Source: Vibrio spartinae
Lineage (GTDB): Bacteria; Pseudomonadota; Gammaproteobacteria; Enterobacterales; Vibrionaceae
DNA length: 64,000 nucleotides
Reading direction: 5' to 3'
Assembly (NCBI RefSeq): GCF_024347135.1
Contig: NZ_AP024907.1
Span: 1,541,001 to 1,605,000 of the forward strand
The notes beneath the pieces were generated by a model that saw only the letters and a program-made list of their open reading frames with translations, made no database searches and was not told the origin of the DNA. A program made the position numbers and the translations under genes. Below, piece after piece: positions 1 to 11,900 of this stretch. How positions within the stretch are numbered: position 1 is the stretch's first letter; every line of letters starts with the position of its first letter.

Positions 1-2
1 AA

Positions 3-3000
3 CTGGCATCGGAGTGGATCCTGACGTTTGAATATGCCACGGATCTGTTCGACCATGACACAATCGCGGGATTTGCTGACGACTGGTTGCATCTGGCCGA
101 GCGGGTACTGACATCACCGGATGTTCCGTTACGACAGCTTTCTCTGGTTAGTGAAGCCACCGTCAAGCAGTATTGTCTCTGGAATCAGACCACGACCATC
201 TGGCCGCAACCGCACGACAACATTGTTGCAATGTTTGAGCGTCAGGCCCAGCAACATCCGGGTATCCCGGCTATCCGGACCGGGCACGATTCACTTTCTT
301 ATCAAACGTTGAACCAGCGTGCCAATCGACTGGCACACGAACTCATTGGACAGGGAATTGCTCCGGATGAAATCGTTGCGATCGCCATTCCCCGTCATCC
401 GGATTTTATCGTTGCCGTTTTGGCGGTTCTGAAGGCTGGTGCGGCATTTTTGCCTCTTGATCCGACGCTTCCGCAGAAACGTACCTTGCTGATGATGCAA
501 AAGACCAATGCACGTCTGCTGCTGTCCCTCCGGGATCGGGATTTGGTAGCGGATGACACGATCCCTCGGTTTTTTATTGATCGGTTTGACGTGGAACAAA
601 GTGGTTCTGCCGATGATTCAGACCCGACTGGTCGCCTGAAACCGGATATGGGCGCATATGTCATCTTTACCAGCGGCTCGACCGGGACGCCGAAAGGCGT
701 CATCAATCGGCATGGCGGTTTGCTCAACCGAATTTTGTGGATGCAGCAAACTTACAACTTAAAGCCGGGAGAACGAGTGTTGCATAAAACCCCGATGACG
801 TTTGATGTGTCTATCTGGGAATACTTGTGGCCGTTGTCGTGTGGTGGGACAGTCGTACTGGCACCATTGCAGGCCCAAACAGACAGTGCTTGTCTGATTG
901 AAACCATTCGTCAACAGCAAATCGCAGTGATGCACTTTGTGCCTTCACTGCTTAGTCTGTTCCTGCAGGACAATGATACTGACATTGACGAAGAGATACC
1001 GGACAGTCTACGTCTGCTGATTCTCAGTGGCGAAGCTCTCTCTCCTCAGTTGCGGGATGATTTCTGTCGCCGTTTTCCACAGATCCAGCTTGAGAACCTT
1101 TATGGTCCGACTGAAGCGGCTATCGACGTGTCATGCAAGTCGTGTCAGGGAGAGAAAAACCCGCGGGTGACGATTGGCCGGCCGATTGCGAATACTCGGT
1201 TATATGTGTTGGATGCACAGTTACGGCCGGTCAATCTCGGTGCCGTCGGTGAGCTGTTTATCGCCGGGGACAACCTAGCACGTGGCTATGTCGGCCAGGG
1301 CGATCTGACAGCGGAGAAATTTCTTCCGGATCCGTTTTCTGAAACAGGGGGAGAACGAATGTATGCTACGGGCGATCTGGCGCGTTACACCCGAGAGGGA
1401 GAGCTTGAATTTCTCGGGCGCCGGGACAGTCAGTTAAAGCTGCGAGGGGTGCGTATCGAACCTGACGAAATTGAAGTTATTTTGTGTCAGTTACCCGAAA
1501 TTCGCGCTGCAATGGTGACCGTGACCCGACAGCAACTGGTGGCTGTTGTCACATTGCAGGCCGGGGCTGTGCCCTGTCATGAGGTATGGCTGGAGCAACT
1601 TGCTGAACAATTGCCGTACAGTATGGTACCCGGGCAGATCCTGATTGTCGATGATATTCCCCGGACTTCAACTGGTAAGCTGGATCGTCGTCTGTCCCCA
1701 TCACTGGAACAGCAGTTGACGGACGATGGGAATCAGGCGCTTGTTGTGGCTCGAACGGTTACCGAAGCACGCCTGTTGCGAATCTGGCAGGAGCTTTTGG
1801 AAATCAAGAGCATTGGGATTGAGAATGACTTCTTTACTTTGGGCGGACATTCATTGCTGGCGATTCGGCTCTGCAGCCGGATTCAGGCCGTTTTTTGTGT
1901 TGATCTGTCGCTGCGGGAGCTGTTCCGTCAAAGAACGGTGGCAGCTCAGGCTGCTTTGATCGATGCCAGCGATACCTTGGTGGCTTCCGCAACCCCAATG
2001 CCCAAGGCTGTACCTGATCGATTACACCGCTATGACGCATTCTTATTGAATCCGGTCCAACAGGCTTACTGGATCGGGCGAGGGCAGGACTTTCAACTGG
2101 GGAATACCTCAGCACACCTTTATGTGGAAATCGAGACGACCGGTTTGTCTTTACATGTTTTACAGCAGGCTCTGAACCAATTGATCCGGCGTCACGACAT
2201 GTTGCGGTGCGTGATTCATGAAGATGGTACTCAGCAGATATTGGCGGAAGTGGAGGATTATTCGATTCACAGCCATGATTTGCGTGATGTGGATGCGGCC
2301 CAGATTGCATCCGCAGCGTCAGTGTTACGCTACCAGATGTCACATCAAGTTATTGAGGTCCACTCGTGGCCGCTATTCGATATTCGTGCGCTGCTTCTGC
2401 CGCAGGAAAAGATCCGGCTGCATATCAGTTTTGATCTGTTGGTCGGTGATGCAATGAGCTGGTTACTTTTTTGCCGGGAGCTGGGGCAACTGAGTCGTTT
2501 CCCGGAACGTGAACTGCCGGAACTGACACTCTCGTTCCGGGATTATCTGCTGAGTGAGCAGATGTTAATACAGAGTGATGAGTACCAACGGGCCAGAGAT
2601 TACTGGCAGCAGCGGTTAGATACGCTGCCGCCGGCACCAGCGTTACCGCTCAGTTCGTCATCGTCTCCGATGCCGGAGGTGATACATTTCGAACGTCGTA
2701 GCGGACAATTGTCGAAGACACAGTGGGATTCGCTGAAATCTTACGCCGCTGCCGTCGGGGTCACGCCTTCGGTCTTGCTGATCACCGCCTTTAGTCAGGT
2801 TCTGGGCCTGTGGGCGAAATCCCCGGCATTTACCCTGAATCTGACCCTGTTCAATCGTCAGCCCGTTCATCCGGATGTAAATTCGATTCTCGGCGATTTC
2901 ACTTCTCTGACATTACTTGAAATCGATACCCGCAGCGGACAAAGTTTTGCTGCCCTGGCACGAACCGTACAAGAACGTTTGCTCGATGATTTGGATCATC

Positions 3001-5972
3001 GTCAGTACGGTGGTGTGGACGTCTTACGGGATCTGTCCCGCCGGCGTGGACAGGAAGGACAGGCGATCATGCCGGTGGTTTTCAGCAGCATCCTACCGCA
3101 GTTCGGTCAGGGACAGGATACCGCGATTCTGCGCGAGTTGGGGGAACTGGTCTACGGTATTACTCAGACACCACAGATTTATTGCGATCATCAGGTCTAT
3201 GAACAGGATGGTGCGCTGCATTTCAACTGGGACATTGTTGAAACCATGTTCCCGGATGGTCTGTGGAACGATATGTTCCAGACCTATTGCGCACTACTGG
3301 AGCAACTGCTCGATCCTGATGTCTGGGAAATGGCGGAACCAGTGCCGTTACCACTCTGGCAACAGCAGCAACTGGAACGGGCTCACGATACGCAACGTCA
3401 CTTCCGTGATGCTGACATGTCGATCAGTGAGTTGGTGAGCCGGCAGGCCGAGAAGTTCCCCAACTCGGTCGCGATCGCTTCCCCGATGCGTTCGTTGACT
3501 TATGCCGAACTGAATCGTGAGGCTAACGGTGTGGCCGGATGGTTGCTTTCACAGCGTGTCAGTGCGGACTGCCTGATTGCGGTCGTGATGCAAAAGGGCT
3601 GGGAACAGGCAGTGGCCACGCTTAGCATTTTCAAAGCCGGAGCTGCTTATTTGCCGATCGATGCCGATTTGCCCCGGGCACGAATCGAAATGTTGTTGGC
3701 ACAGGGGGAAGTGACGTTGGTACTGACCCAATCGTGGATCGATGCCCGTATCGACTGGCCGGAACATCTGATGGTTATGGCTGTCGACGAAGCACCGGAG
3801 TTGTTGGAAGACTTTTCGTCGCCAGCAGTGACTGTTTCACCGGACCATTTGGCTTACGTTATTTTTACTTCAGGATCCACCGGGCAGCCGAAAGGGGTGG
3901 AAATGACTCACCGAGCGGTGGTGAATACGCTGCTGGATATTAATGAACGTTTGGGTGTGTGGTCGGGAGACCGGATTTTCGCCTTATCATCACTCAGTTT
4001 TGATCTGTCGGTTTATGACCTGTTCGGTAGCCTGATTGCCGGAGCAACTGCTGTGCTGCCGGATTGCCATCGGTTGAGAGAACCGGCGCACTGGCTGGCA
4101 CGGATAAAGCAGGAGCAGGTCACTCTGTGGAACTCTGTTCCGGCTCTGATGGATTTGTTGATCGATGCGCTGGATGGCAGTAATGAACGATTGCCTGCAA
4201 CTTTGCGGGCGGTGTTGTTGAGCGGAGACTGGATCCCTCTGACGCTCCCCAGACGTCTCCGGAGCCGGACCATGAATCCGGGGTTACAACTAATGAGTCT
4301 AGGCGGTGCAACAGAGGCGGCGATCTGGTCGATTGCCTATCCGATCGGGCCAATTGATCCGGCATGGCGGAGTATCCCTTATGGATTAGAACTGAGTAAC
4401 CAGCAGTTTCACGTGTTGGATCAGCAGGGACGAGAGCGTCCGGTTTGGGCTGTCGGGGAACTGCATATTTCCGGAGCCGGTCTGATGCGAGGTTACTGGC
4501 GTAATCAGCAAGAGACGACACACCGTTTGTCGGTACACCCTGTGACGGGACAACGGCTCTACGCGACCGGCGATCTGGGGCGTCGTCTGCCGGATGGTAC
4601 GATTGAGTTTCTGGGGCGGGATGATACACAGGTCAAAGTGGCCGGACACCGTATTGAGTTGGGCGAAATTGAAACCGTACTCCGGCGTCACCCGAGTGTT
4701 CGTGAAGCGGTCGTCAGTGTGTCTGATGCGACGGGAACAGGAAAGCGGCTGGCTGCTTATGTCATTCGTGCAGAAGACTGCGATGTCGGAACTGGCGCGC
4801 TGAAAGCCTATCTTCAGGCACAATTACCGGTCTATATGATCCCGACAAGTATTGATATATTGGAAACCTTTCCACTGACCGGAAATGGAAAAGTTGATCG
4901 CCGGGCGTTGTGTCCGCAGTTTTCGACGGGCGTTGCTGAGGCTGCGATCGCGACTGTCCGGCCGAAGGATATTGTGACTGCGCCGTCAGCGGAAATCAGT
5001 AAGTTGGAAAGGGTTGGCCGGATCGTGTCCGATACACTGGGCATTGCCGATATCGGAGCACAGACCAACCTACTGGAGCTCGGGGTATCGTCTGTGGATA
5101 TCGTCCGGATGGCAAATGCCTTTGAGCAGGCCTGGTCGGTGCGCCTCTCTTTCCGTGAGTTTTATCGGCAGCCTACAATTGCCGCACTGGCGGAAATGTG
5201 TGGCGGAGACGATGAGATCCACGCGGACACAACAACCGGGGGCAGTCAAGCGATTGCTCCGGTTGAGGTAATTCTTGACCCTATGGCCCGACGTCGCTTC
5301 AAAGCCGAACACCCCGGTTATCCGGAATTTCCGGATGAGCTTGTCCGCTTCCCGCTTGGTGCTATCCCTGAAACGGAGACGATTGTACTGACAGAGCGGC
5401 AGACGCATCGACAGTTCAGCACAGAAGTGTTGGCGGCACAGCCGCTCTGCGGGTTATTTGCTTGTCTGTCACGTTTGCCTGAAAGCGACCGCTATCTTTA
5501 CCCTTCGACCGGCGGAGTGTATGCACTCAGAACTTATATTTGTCTGCATGAGGGAAAAGTATCGGGGATGCCAGCCGGACTGTATTGTCTCGAGCCCCGC
5601 GAAAATGCGCTGGTGCTGATCGACACCGATTTTCAGGTACCGCCTGAAATTCACGATCCTTTTGTCAATCGACCGATTTTTGAGCAAGCTGCATTTTCTG
5701 TTCTCATCTTTGCTCACCTGCCGGCACTGTTGCCGCTTTATGGTGAGATGGCTCCAGATCTCAGCCGGGTTGAAGCTGGATATCTGGGGCAACTTCTGAT
5801 GATGAGGGCAGCGCAATACCAGATTGGTTTATGTCCGATTGGTACGATCGATGTGAATCTCATCCGAGAGCGGTTCGGGGTTGAAGACGGAGAGATGTTT
5901 GTCCACGGATTTTTGGGAGGAGGATTAGATGAATCCACTATTTCACAAGATTTAACGAGGACGAGACTATGA
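3..5972 (+). CDS. NRPS, 5'-truncated: (C)-A(Ser)-PCP-Cy-A(Cys)-PCP-Ox
   Basis: The reading frame is open from base 3, so the gene starts upstream. The first residues (EYATDLFD) are the end of a condensation domain. Next come an A domain (about 190-1700), PCP (GGHSL near 1845), a heterocyclisation domain (about 2030-3370), a second A domain (3420-4920), PCP (GVSSVD near 5085) and a C-terminal SagB/nitroreductase-like oxidase (5330-5940). The Cy call rests on DLLVGDAMS, which fits DxxxxDxxS in place of HHxxxDG. Reading the Stachelhaus positions against GrsA gives DVWHISLIDK for A1, which matches the serine type, and DLYNLSLIWK for A2, which is the cysteine code. The module should therefore join Ser to Cys, cyclise to a thiazoline and oxidise it to a thiazole with FMN. 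The stop overlaps the next start (ATGA). Specificities are inferred from the codes. Confidence 0.93.
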   Translation: MASEWILTFEYATDLFDHDTIAGFADDWLHLAERVLTSPDVPLRQLSLVSEATVKQYCLWNQTTTIWPQPHDNIVAMFERQAQQHPGIPAIRTGHDSLSYQTLNQRANRLAHELIGQGIAPDEIVAIAIPRHPDFIVAVLAVLKAGAAFLPLDPTLPQKRTLLMMQKTNARLLLSLRDRDLVADDTIPRFFIDRFDVEQSGSADDSDPTGRLKPDMGAYVIFTSGSTGTPKGVINRHGGLLNRILWMQQTYNLKPGERVLHKTPMTFDVSIWEYLWPLSCGGTVVLAPLQAQTDSACLIETIRQQQIAVMHFVPSLLSLFLQDNDTDIDEEIPDSLRLLILSGEALSPQLRDDFCRRFPQIQLENLYGPTEAAIDVSCKSCQGEKNPRVTIGRPIANTRLYVLDAQLRPVNLGAVGELFIAGDNLARGYVGQGDLTAEKFLPDPFSETGGERMYATGDLARYTREGELEFLGRRDSQLKLRGVRIEPDEIEVILCQLPEIRAAMVTVTRQQLVAVVTLQAGAVPCHEVWLEQLAEQLPYSMVPGQILIVDDIPRTSTGKLDRRLSPSLEQQLTDDGNQALVVARTVTEARLLRIWQELLEIKSIGIENDFFTLGGHSLLAIRLCSRIQAVFCVDLSLRELFRQRTVAAQAALIDASDTLVASATPMPKAVPDRLHRYDAFLLNPVQQAYWIGRGQDFQLGNTSAHLYVEIETTGLSLHVLQQALNQLIRRHDMLRCVIHEDGTQQILAEVEDYSIHSHDLRDVDAAQIASAASVLRYQMSHQVIEVHSWPLFDIRALLLPQEKIRLHISFDLLVGDAMSWLLFCRELGQLSRFPERELPELTLSFRDYLLSEQMLIQSDEYQRARDYWQQRLDTLPPAPALPLSSSSSPMPEVIHFERRSGQLSKTQWDSLKSYAAAVGVTPSVLLITAFSQVLGLWAKSPAFTLNLTLFNRQPVHPDVNSILGDFTSLTLLEIDTRSGQSFAALARTVQERLLDDLDHRQYGGVDVLRDLSRRRGQEGQAIMPVVFSSILPQFGQGQDTAILRELGELVYGITQTPQIYCDHQVYEQDGALHFNWDIVETMFPDGLWNDMFQTYCALLEQLLDPDVWEMAEPVPLPLWQQQQLERAHDTQRHFRDADMSISELVSRQAEKFPNSVAIASPMRSLTYAELNREANGVAGWLLSQRVSADCLIAVVMQKGWEQAVATLSIFKAGAAYLPIDADLPRARIEMLLAQGEVTLVLTQSWIDARIDWPEHLMVMAVDEAPELLEDFSSPAVTVSPDHLAYVIFTSGSTGQPKGVEMTHRAVVNTLLDINERLGVWSGDRIFALSSLSFDLSVYDLFGSLIAGATAVLPDCHRLREPAHWLARIKQEQVTLWNSVPALMDLLIDALDGSNERLPATLRAVLLSGDWIPLTLPRRLRSRTMNPGLQLMSLGGATEAAIWSIAYPIGPIDPAWRSIPYGLELSNQQFHVLDQQGRERPVWAVGELHISGAGLMRGYWRNQQETTHRLSVHPVTGQRLYATGDLGRRLPDGTIEFLGRDDTQVKVAGHRIELGEIETVLRRHPSVREAVVSVSDATGTGKRLAAYVIRAEDCDVGTGALKAYLQAQLPVYMIPTSIDILETFPLTGNGKVDRRALCPQFSTGVAEAAIATVRPKDIVTAPSAEISKLERVGRIVSDTLGIADIGAQTNLLELGVSSVDIVRMANAFEQAWSVRLSFREFYRQPTIAALAEMCGGDDEIHADTTTGGSQAIAPVEVILDPMARRRFKAEHPGYPEFPDELVRFPLGAIPETETIVLTERQTHRQFSTEVLAAQPLCGLFACLSRLPESDRYLYPSTGGVYALRTYICLHEGKVSGMPAGLYCLEPRENALVLIDTDFQVPPEIHDPFVNRPIFEQAAFSVLIFAHLPALLPLYGEMAPDLSRVEAGYLGQLLMMRAAQYQIGLCPIGTIDVNLIRERFGVEDGEMFVHGFLGGGLDESTISQDLTRTRL

Positions 5973-8900
5973 CGCATCCGATTTCTCCCGAACATCTGTT
6001 ACAGACGGCACTGTCGTCGGCACAGCAGCAATTATGGTTTTTGCAATGTCTTGCTCCCCAAAGTCCGTTTTACCATATCCCGGCGGCTCTCCGCCTGCGG
6101 GGACAACTGGATCTCAATGTATTGGAACTGGCGCTCAATGAAGTCATCGCTCTTCAGGAATCGTTGCGTACCGCCTTTCACACCGAACTTGGCGTTCCGG
6201 TCCGGCAGGTAGTACCGGAACTGAGGTTGACGATCCCAATGACCGATTTGAGCGGCGTGCCCAAATCCGAGCAAGAGGCTACGCTGAATGCAGCACTCCG
6301 GGAAGAAGCTCAGCAACTGTTTGACTTGTCTCAGGCGCCATTGCTCAGAGTCAGACTTTATCGGCTGAGCCACAGCCATCACCTGTTACAACTGACTTCT
6401 CACCATTTGGTGATGGATGGCTGGTCAGTGGGGATTTTCACTCACATGTTGTTAAATGCTTATGAACGAGAGTTGAGTGGGACAACACCAATACAGCAGA
6501 CCATTGCCCCATACGCTGAATTTGTTCGATGGCAGCAGGAGCAGGCCGGGACCCCGGATCGGGTTGCTGAAGATATTCGTTACTGGCAGGCACAGTTACG
6601 GGATGCACCGACGAAGTTACGCTTACCGTTTGATAAAGTACGCTCTCATCCGCCGACGTATCATGGAAAGACGGAAACGTTTATGCTGCCGTCCGGGTTA
6701 CCGGCCCGTCTGAGCGAGATCGCGCATCGTTTCGGGGCCACGTTGTTTTCTTCCCTGTTGGCCGCTTTTCATTTAACACTTGCCCGGATGACGGGTCAGC
6801 AGGATTTAGTGATCGCGTCAGCCGTGTCGAACCGGACTCTGGCCCAGTTTGAACCGATGATCGGTTGTTGTGCTAACACACTGCCTCTCCGGGCCCGGAT
6901 TGAGTCGGATAGCTGTTTTCGTGAGTTGCTTGAGGCGGTCAGTGAGAGCGTGGTCGGGGCTCTTGATCATCAGACATTACCGTTTGAGAAACTTATCGGT
7001 GCTTTGGCGCTGGAGCGGGATCCGATTGTTCCCCCATTTACTCAGGTAATGTTTCTATTTGAACCCGGTGGTAAAAAACATTGGGACCTCCCTTATCTGA
7101 CTGTCACACCGGTGCCGGTTTTTTGTGACAGTGCCAAGTTTGCACTCGGGCTTTATGTGCAGGAAGTCGAAGGAACCTATCAGGCAAGTCTGGAATATTC
7201 GACGGAACTGTTTGCAGCACAAACGATTCAGGACTTGATCCACAATTTTATCGATACCCTGACCCGGGTGGTTGAGGCGCCGGAGCTGCCGTTTAACCAT
7301 CTGTTCTCGGGCAAAACTATACCGGAGGCTGCGACGCTGCCGGAGCCTCAGACGACCTTGCATGAACGAATTTTCCGTCAGGCACTGGTATCGCCACAGT
7401 CCTCGGCGTTAGCTTGGCAGGGGGGGGAGATGAGCTATCGCGAACTGCTGCAACGGGCCAATGATATGACCCGGAAACTGCAACAGGCTGGTGTGGCTGC
7501 CGGTGATCGGGTCGGGATTGCGATGAGAAAATCGCCACAGGCCATCGTTGCCATTCTCGGAGTACTGGCGAGCGGGGCCGCTTATGTACCTCTCGATACA
7601 CGCCAGCCGAAAAAGCGGCTGCAGCAAATGATCGTTCAGGCAGACCTGAGTCTGGTTCTGGATGAGCGACACGCCTTCCATCAGTTTGACGCCGCAGCAT
7701 TTCAGCCCTTCGAAGTCGCGGCATGCGACAGCGGTAGCTTGGCCTATATCATGTTTACCTCCGGGACGGCAGGGGTTCCGAAAGGGGTGATGGTTCGTCA
7801 CGAATCGTTGGTTCATCTGGCCGATGCTCTGCACGATACCGTTTATCGGGAGTTCGTCAGTCGGGATGGTTGCAAGCAGAAATTACGGATCGGCCTCAAT
7901 GGGCCGCTGCATTTTGATACTTCGGTCAAACAACTGCTCCAGCTTGCCTTCGGTCATTGTCTGTATTTGTTGCCGGAAGCGGAGCGGGGATTTGAACCGG
8001 CAGCAATCTGTCATGCACTGGAGAGCGGACAAGTCGATGTTTTTGACTGTACTCCATCGCAGATGGCCCTGCTGATGCAGCAGGGACTCGGTCGTAAAGA
8101 GCTGATAGGGCCGACGATGGCGTTACTCGGCGGTGAAGCGATTCCACTCCGGTTCTGGCAGCAGTTGGCTGCACTGGAAACGATGACGGTCTGGAATCTT
8201 TATGGTCCGACTGAGTGTACCGTGGATGTTACAGCGGCACGGGTGACCGGAGAGAAAGTAACAATCGGTACACCGTTGCCCGGTATGAGTATCATTATTC
8301 TGGATGAACGGCAGCGTCCGGTGATTGACGGGATGATCGGAGAGATTTGTGTGAGTGGTCGGGGGGTCGCGAGCGGATATATCGGTGACCCGCAACTGAC
8401 GGCAGAACGGTTTATTCATTGTTGCGGTGATGATGACGAGGATGAATATAGTCTCGGATCGGATGATATGTGCTACCTGACCGGTGATCTCGGACGGTTG
8501 ATGTCTGATGGTCAGATTGAATACTTGGGGCGGTGTGACAGCCAACTGAAAGTGAGAGGGGTCCGCATCGAAGCAACCGATGTTGAAACGGTGCTGAGTG
8601 AACATCCCGCCATTCATGCAGCTATAGCATGGCAGCCACCAGTGACCGAAGATTCGGTGACCTCGCCTTTTATTGCCGGTATTGTGGCAGAACGAATGCA
8701 GTCTCCGCTTGTCGGTGGATTGGTCCGGCAAGCACTGCCGAATGGATTGGCAGTGGTTGGTTTCAACCCGAACGAAACTGATTTCCTCTATCACGAAGTG
8801 TTTGTCAACAACGCTTATTTTCGTCACGGTATCCGGATTGATGACGGTGCCTGTGTGATTGATGTAGGGGCTAATATTGGCCTGTTCGGAGTGGCGGTCA

Positions 8901-11900
8901 GCTGTCTGGCTGACCGGGTCAAATTGTACAGTCTGGAACCCAATCCTTATTTGACGGAAGTTCTTCGTACCAATCTGTCGCTTTATGCGCCGGACGCTGA
9001 TGTGCAGGTTCTCGGTGCCGGGGAAGTGGCCGGTCGATATCCGTTTACCTTTTATCCGCATCTCTCTTTTCTTTCGGGGTTATATGCGGATCCGGCACAG
9101 GAAAAATCGCTGGTTCGTTCCTATTTGGAGCGTCATCACGCTGCAGCGCTGGAAGGGCTCAGGGAAAATCGTGAATCGGCGATTGAATTGCTGCTTGAGC
9201 GGGAACTGACGGCTCGGCAACTGGAGGTGGAGATTCAGCCGTTGTCACAATTGATTGATCAGGCTGGACTAAGCCGGATTGATCTGCTGAAAATCAATGC
9301 AGAAAAAAGTGAAGAAGCTGTGCTGGCAGGTATCCGGTCGGAGCACTGGGCGCGTCTTGCCCAGATTGTCATGGAGGTACACGATCAGGACGGGCGTCTT
9401 GATCGGCTGGTACGACGACTGCAAGAGCAGGGGTTTGATGTAACGGTCGATGAAGACTGGTCCGTCGATAGAAAAGAGGGGATTTACTATCTGTATGCCC
9501 GGCGGCCGTCCGAGGATGGGAAGAGCCGACCATCCCCGGATGTCGGCAGCATTCAAGGGGAAGGGGTATTGACCCGCCAGACAGTACAAGAACACCTGCA
9601 AAAGTACTTCCCGGAACATCTGTTACCGAACCGAATTATATTTTTGGAACAGCTACCAATGACTTCCCGGGGGAAATTAGATCGCCGGGCTGTAATGCCG
9701 GAATCCGTCGATGAATCAGTGATGGCTGCGGATGACATGACGCTGACAGAGACAGAGCAGAGGGTGATTGCTTTGTGGCAATCGGTGATCCCCGGTGCAC
9801 CGCTAATCGGACGACATAGCCGTTTTTTTGATGTCGGTGGCGATTCGTTGTTGCTGGCTCAGGTCTATATGCGTTTGCATGAGCTGGGTGAATACCACCT
9901 GACCCTGACGGAGCTGTTTGAATACGGTACACCGGCAGCGCTGGCATCGCGTTTGGCGTGTGACGATCAATCGGCTGCTCAGGCTACCGGTCAACAGTCG
10001 CAGCAACACGTGGAAGTGAATGAGCCGATTGCGATTGTCGGTATGGCTGGACGTTTCCCCGGTGCAAAAGATATTCATGCCCTCTGGAAAAAGCTCTGTG
10101 GCGGAGAAGTCACTGTCAGCCGGTTTTCCGCTCAGGAGTTGACACAGGCTGGGGTGTCGGAAGCGATGCAGCAGGATCCGGCGTTTGTCCCCGTTGGCGG
10201 TGTATTGGCGGATATCGACTGTTTTGATGCCGGATTTTTTGGTTTCTCTCCCCGGGAAGCAGATATCATGGACCCGCAGCAGCGACTGTTCATGGAAACC
10301 GTCTGGCATGCTCTGGAAGATGCTGGTTGTATTTGTGAAACCAGAACCGGTGTTTTTGCCGGTTCTGGAGTGAGCACTTATTTGCTCAACAATATCTGGC
10401 AGAATAAAGAGTTGGTAGAACAAATCGGTGCTCATCGTCTGCTGATTGCCAATGATAAAGATCATATCGTGACGCAGACGTCCTATCGTCTTGGTTTACG
10501 GGGACCGAGTCTGGCTGTACAGACATCCTGTTCTTCCTCGCTGGTGGCAGTACATATGGCCTGTCGTAGTTTGCATCAGGGCGAATGTGATGTGGCGGTT
10601 GCTGGCGGCGTTTCTGTCCGAGTTCCCCAGCGAACCGGTTATCGGTATCAGCAAGGGAGTATTGGTTCATGCGATGGTGTGTGTGCCCCTTTCGATGTTT
10701 CGGCAAACGGAACGGTCAGCGGTAACGGTGTGGCGGTTGTCACGCTGAAACGATTCTCCGATGCTCAAAAGGCCGGTGATCGCATCATGGCCGTGATCAA
10801 AGGCAGTGCAATCAATAACGATGGCAATCAGAAAATTGGTTATACCGCCCCCAGTGTCGAAGGACAGAGTGAAGTCATCAATGCAGCTTTGTTGGCTGCG
10901 CAGGTTAAACCAGCGGATATTGGCTATGTCGAAGCTCACGGAACCGGAACGTTGCTTGGTGATCCGATTGAAATCGAGTCGCTGAAACGTGCCTTCCGGT
11001 GTCAGGATGAGTCTGCTTCGGTGCGGCATTGCGCAGTGGGTTCGATCAAAGGCACGCTCGGTCATCTGGACAGTGCTGCCGGGGTTGCCGGTCTGATTAA
11101 AGCGACCCTGATGGTGCAAAAGGGTATGTTCGTACCCAGCGCCAATTTTTCCCAGCCTAATCCTAACATCGATTTTTCGGTAACACCGTTTACGGTATGT
11201 ACGGAAACCGGGCCCTGGCAGGAAACCGATGGCCTGCGTCGAGCCGGTGTCAGTTCATTCGGTATCGGTGGAACGAATGCCCATGTGGTGCTGGAACAAG
11301 CGCCGTTGCCGCTGGAGGAAACGCAGCGCGCAACCATGCCCTACGCAGCGTTGCTGGTCTGGTCGGCTCACCATGAGCAGGCGCTGGAGCAATGGACCCA
11401 AATGTTGTCATCCGTACTGGATGAAAGCGAAGATTTGTGTGATATCGCATACAGCCTCCAGACCGGACGCCGACCAATGATGTATCGCCGGACACTGGTG
11501 GCGACCAATCTGGCTGATGCGGCTGATGCCCTGCGAAATGGCCGCTTTCAGACGACGGTCTGCAATGTCGGGGAGAGTGGTCACGATGCGGCTGAGATCT
11601 CTCGCCTGATCGCAGCGTTCCACGACAGTCAGGCGGATGACAACCCGGAAATACAGCGACAGAATATTCTGGAAAATCTGGCCACCATCTGGCGGCAGGG
11701 GGGGGAGATAGACTGGCTGCAACTTTATCCGCAGAGACGATGCAATCGTGTATCGCTACCACTGTATCCTTTCTCAGATCAGCATCACTGGATTGGCAGC
11801 GATGAGACGGAACCGTTGCCGGTGGTATCGCCATCTCCGGAATGGGTAAATCCGGCCCCGCTGACGCCTTTGAATGACTCGGGGGAAGAGGCGAAGAAGA

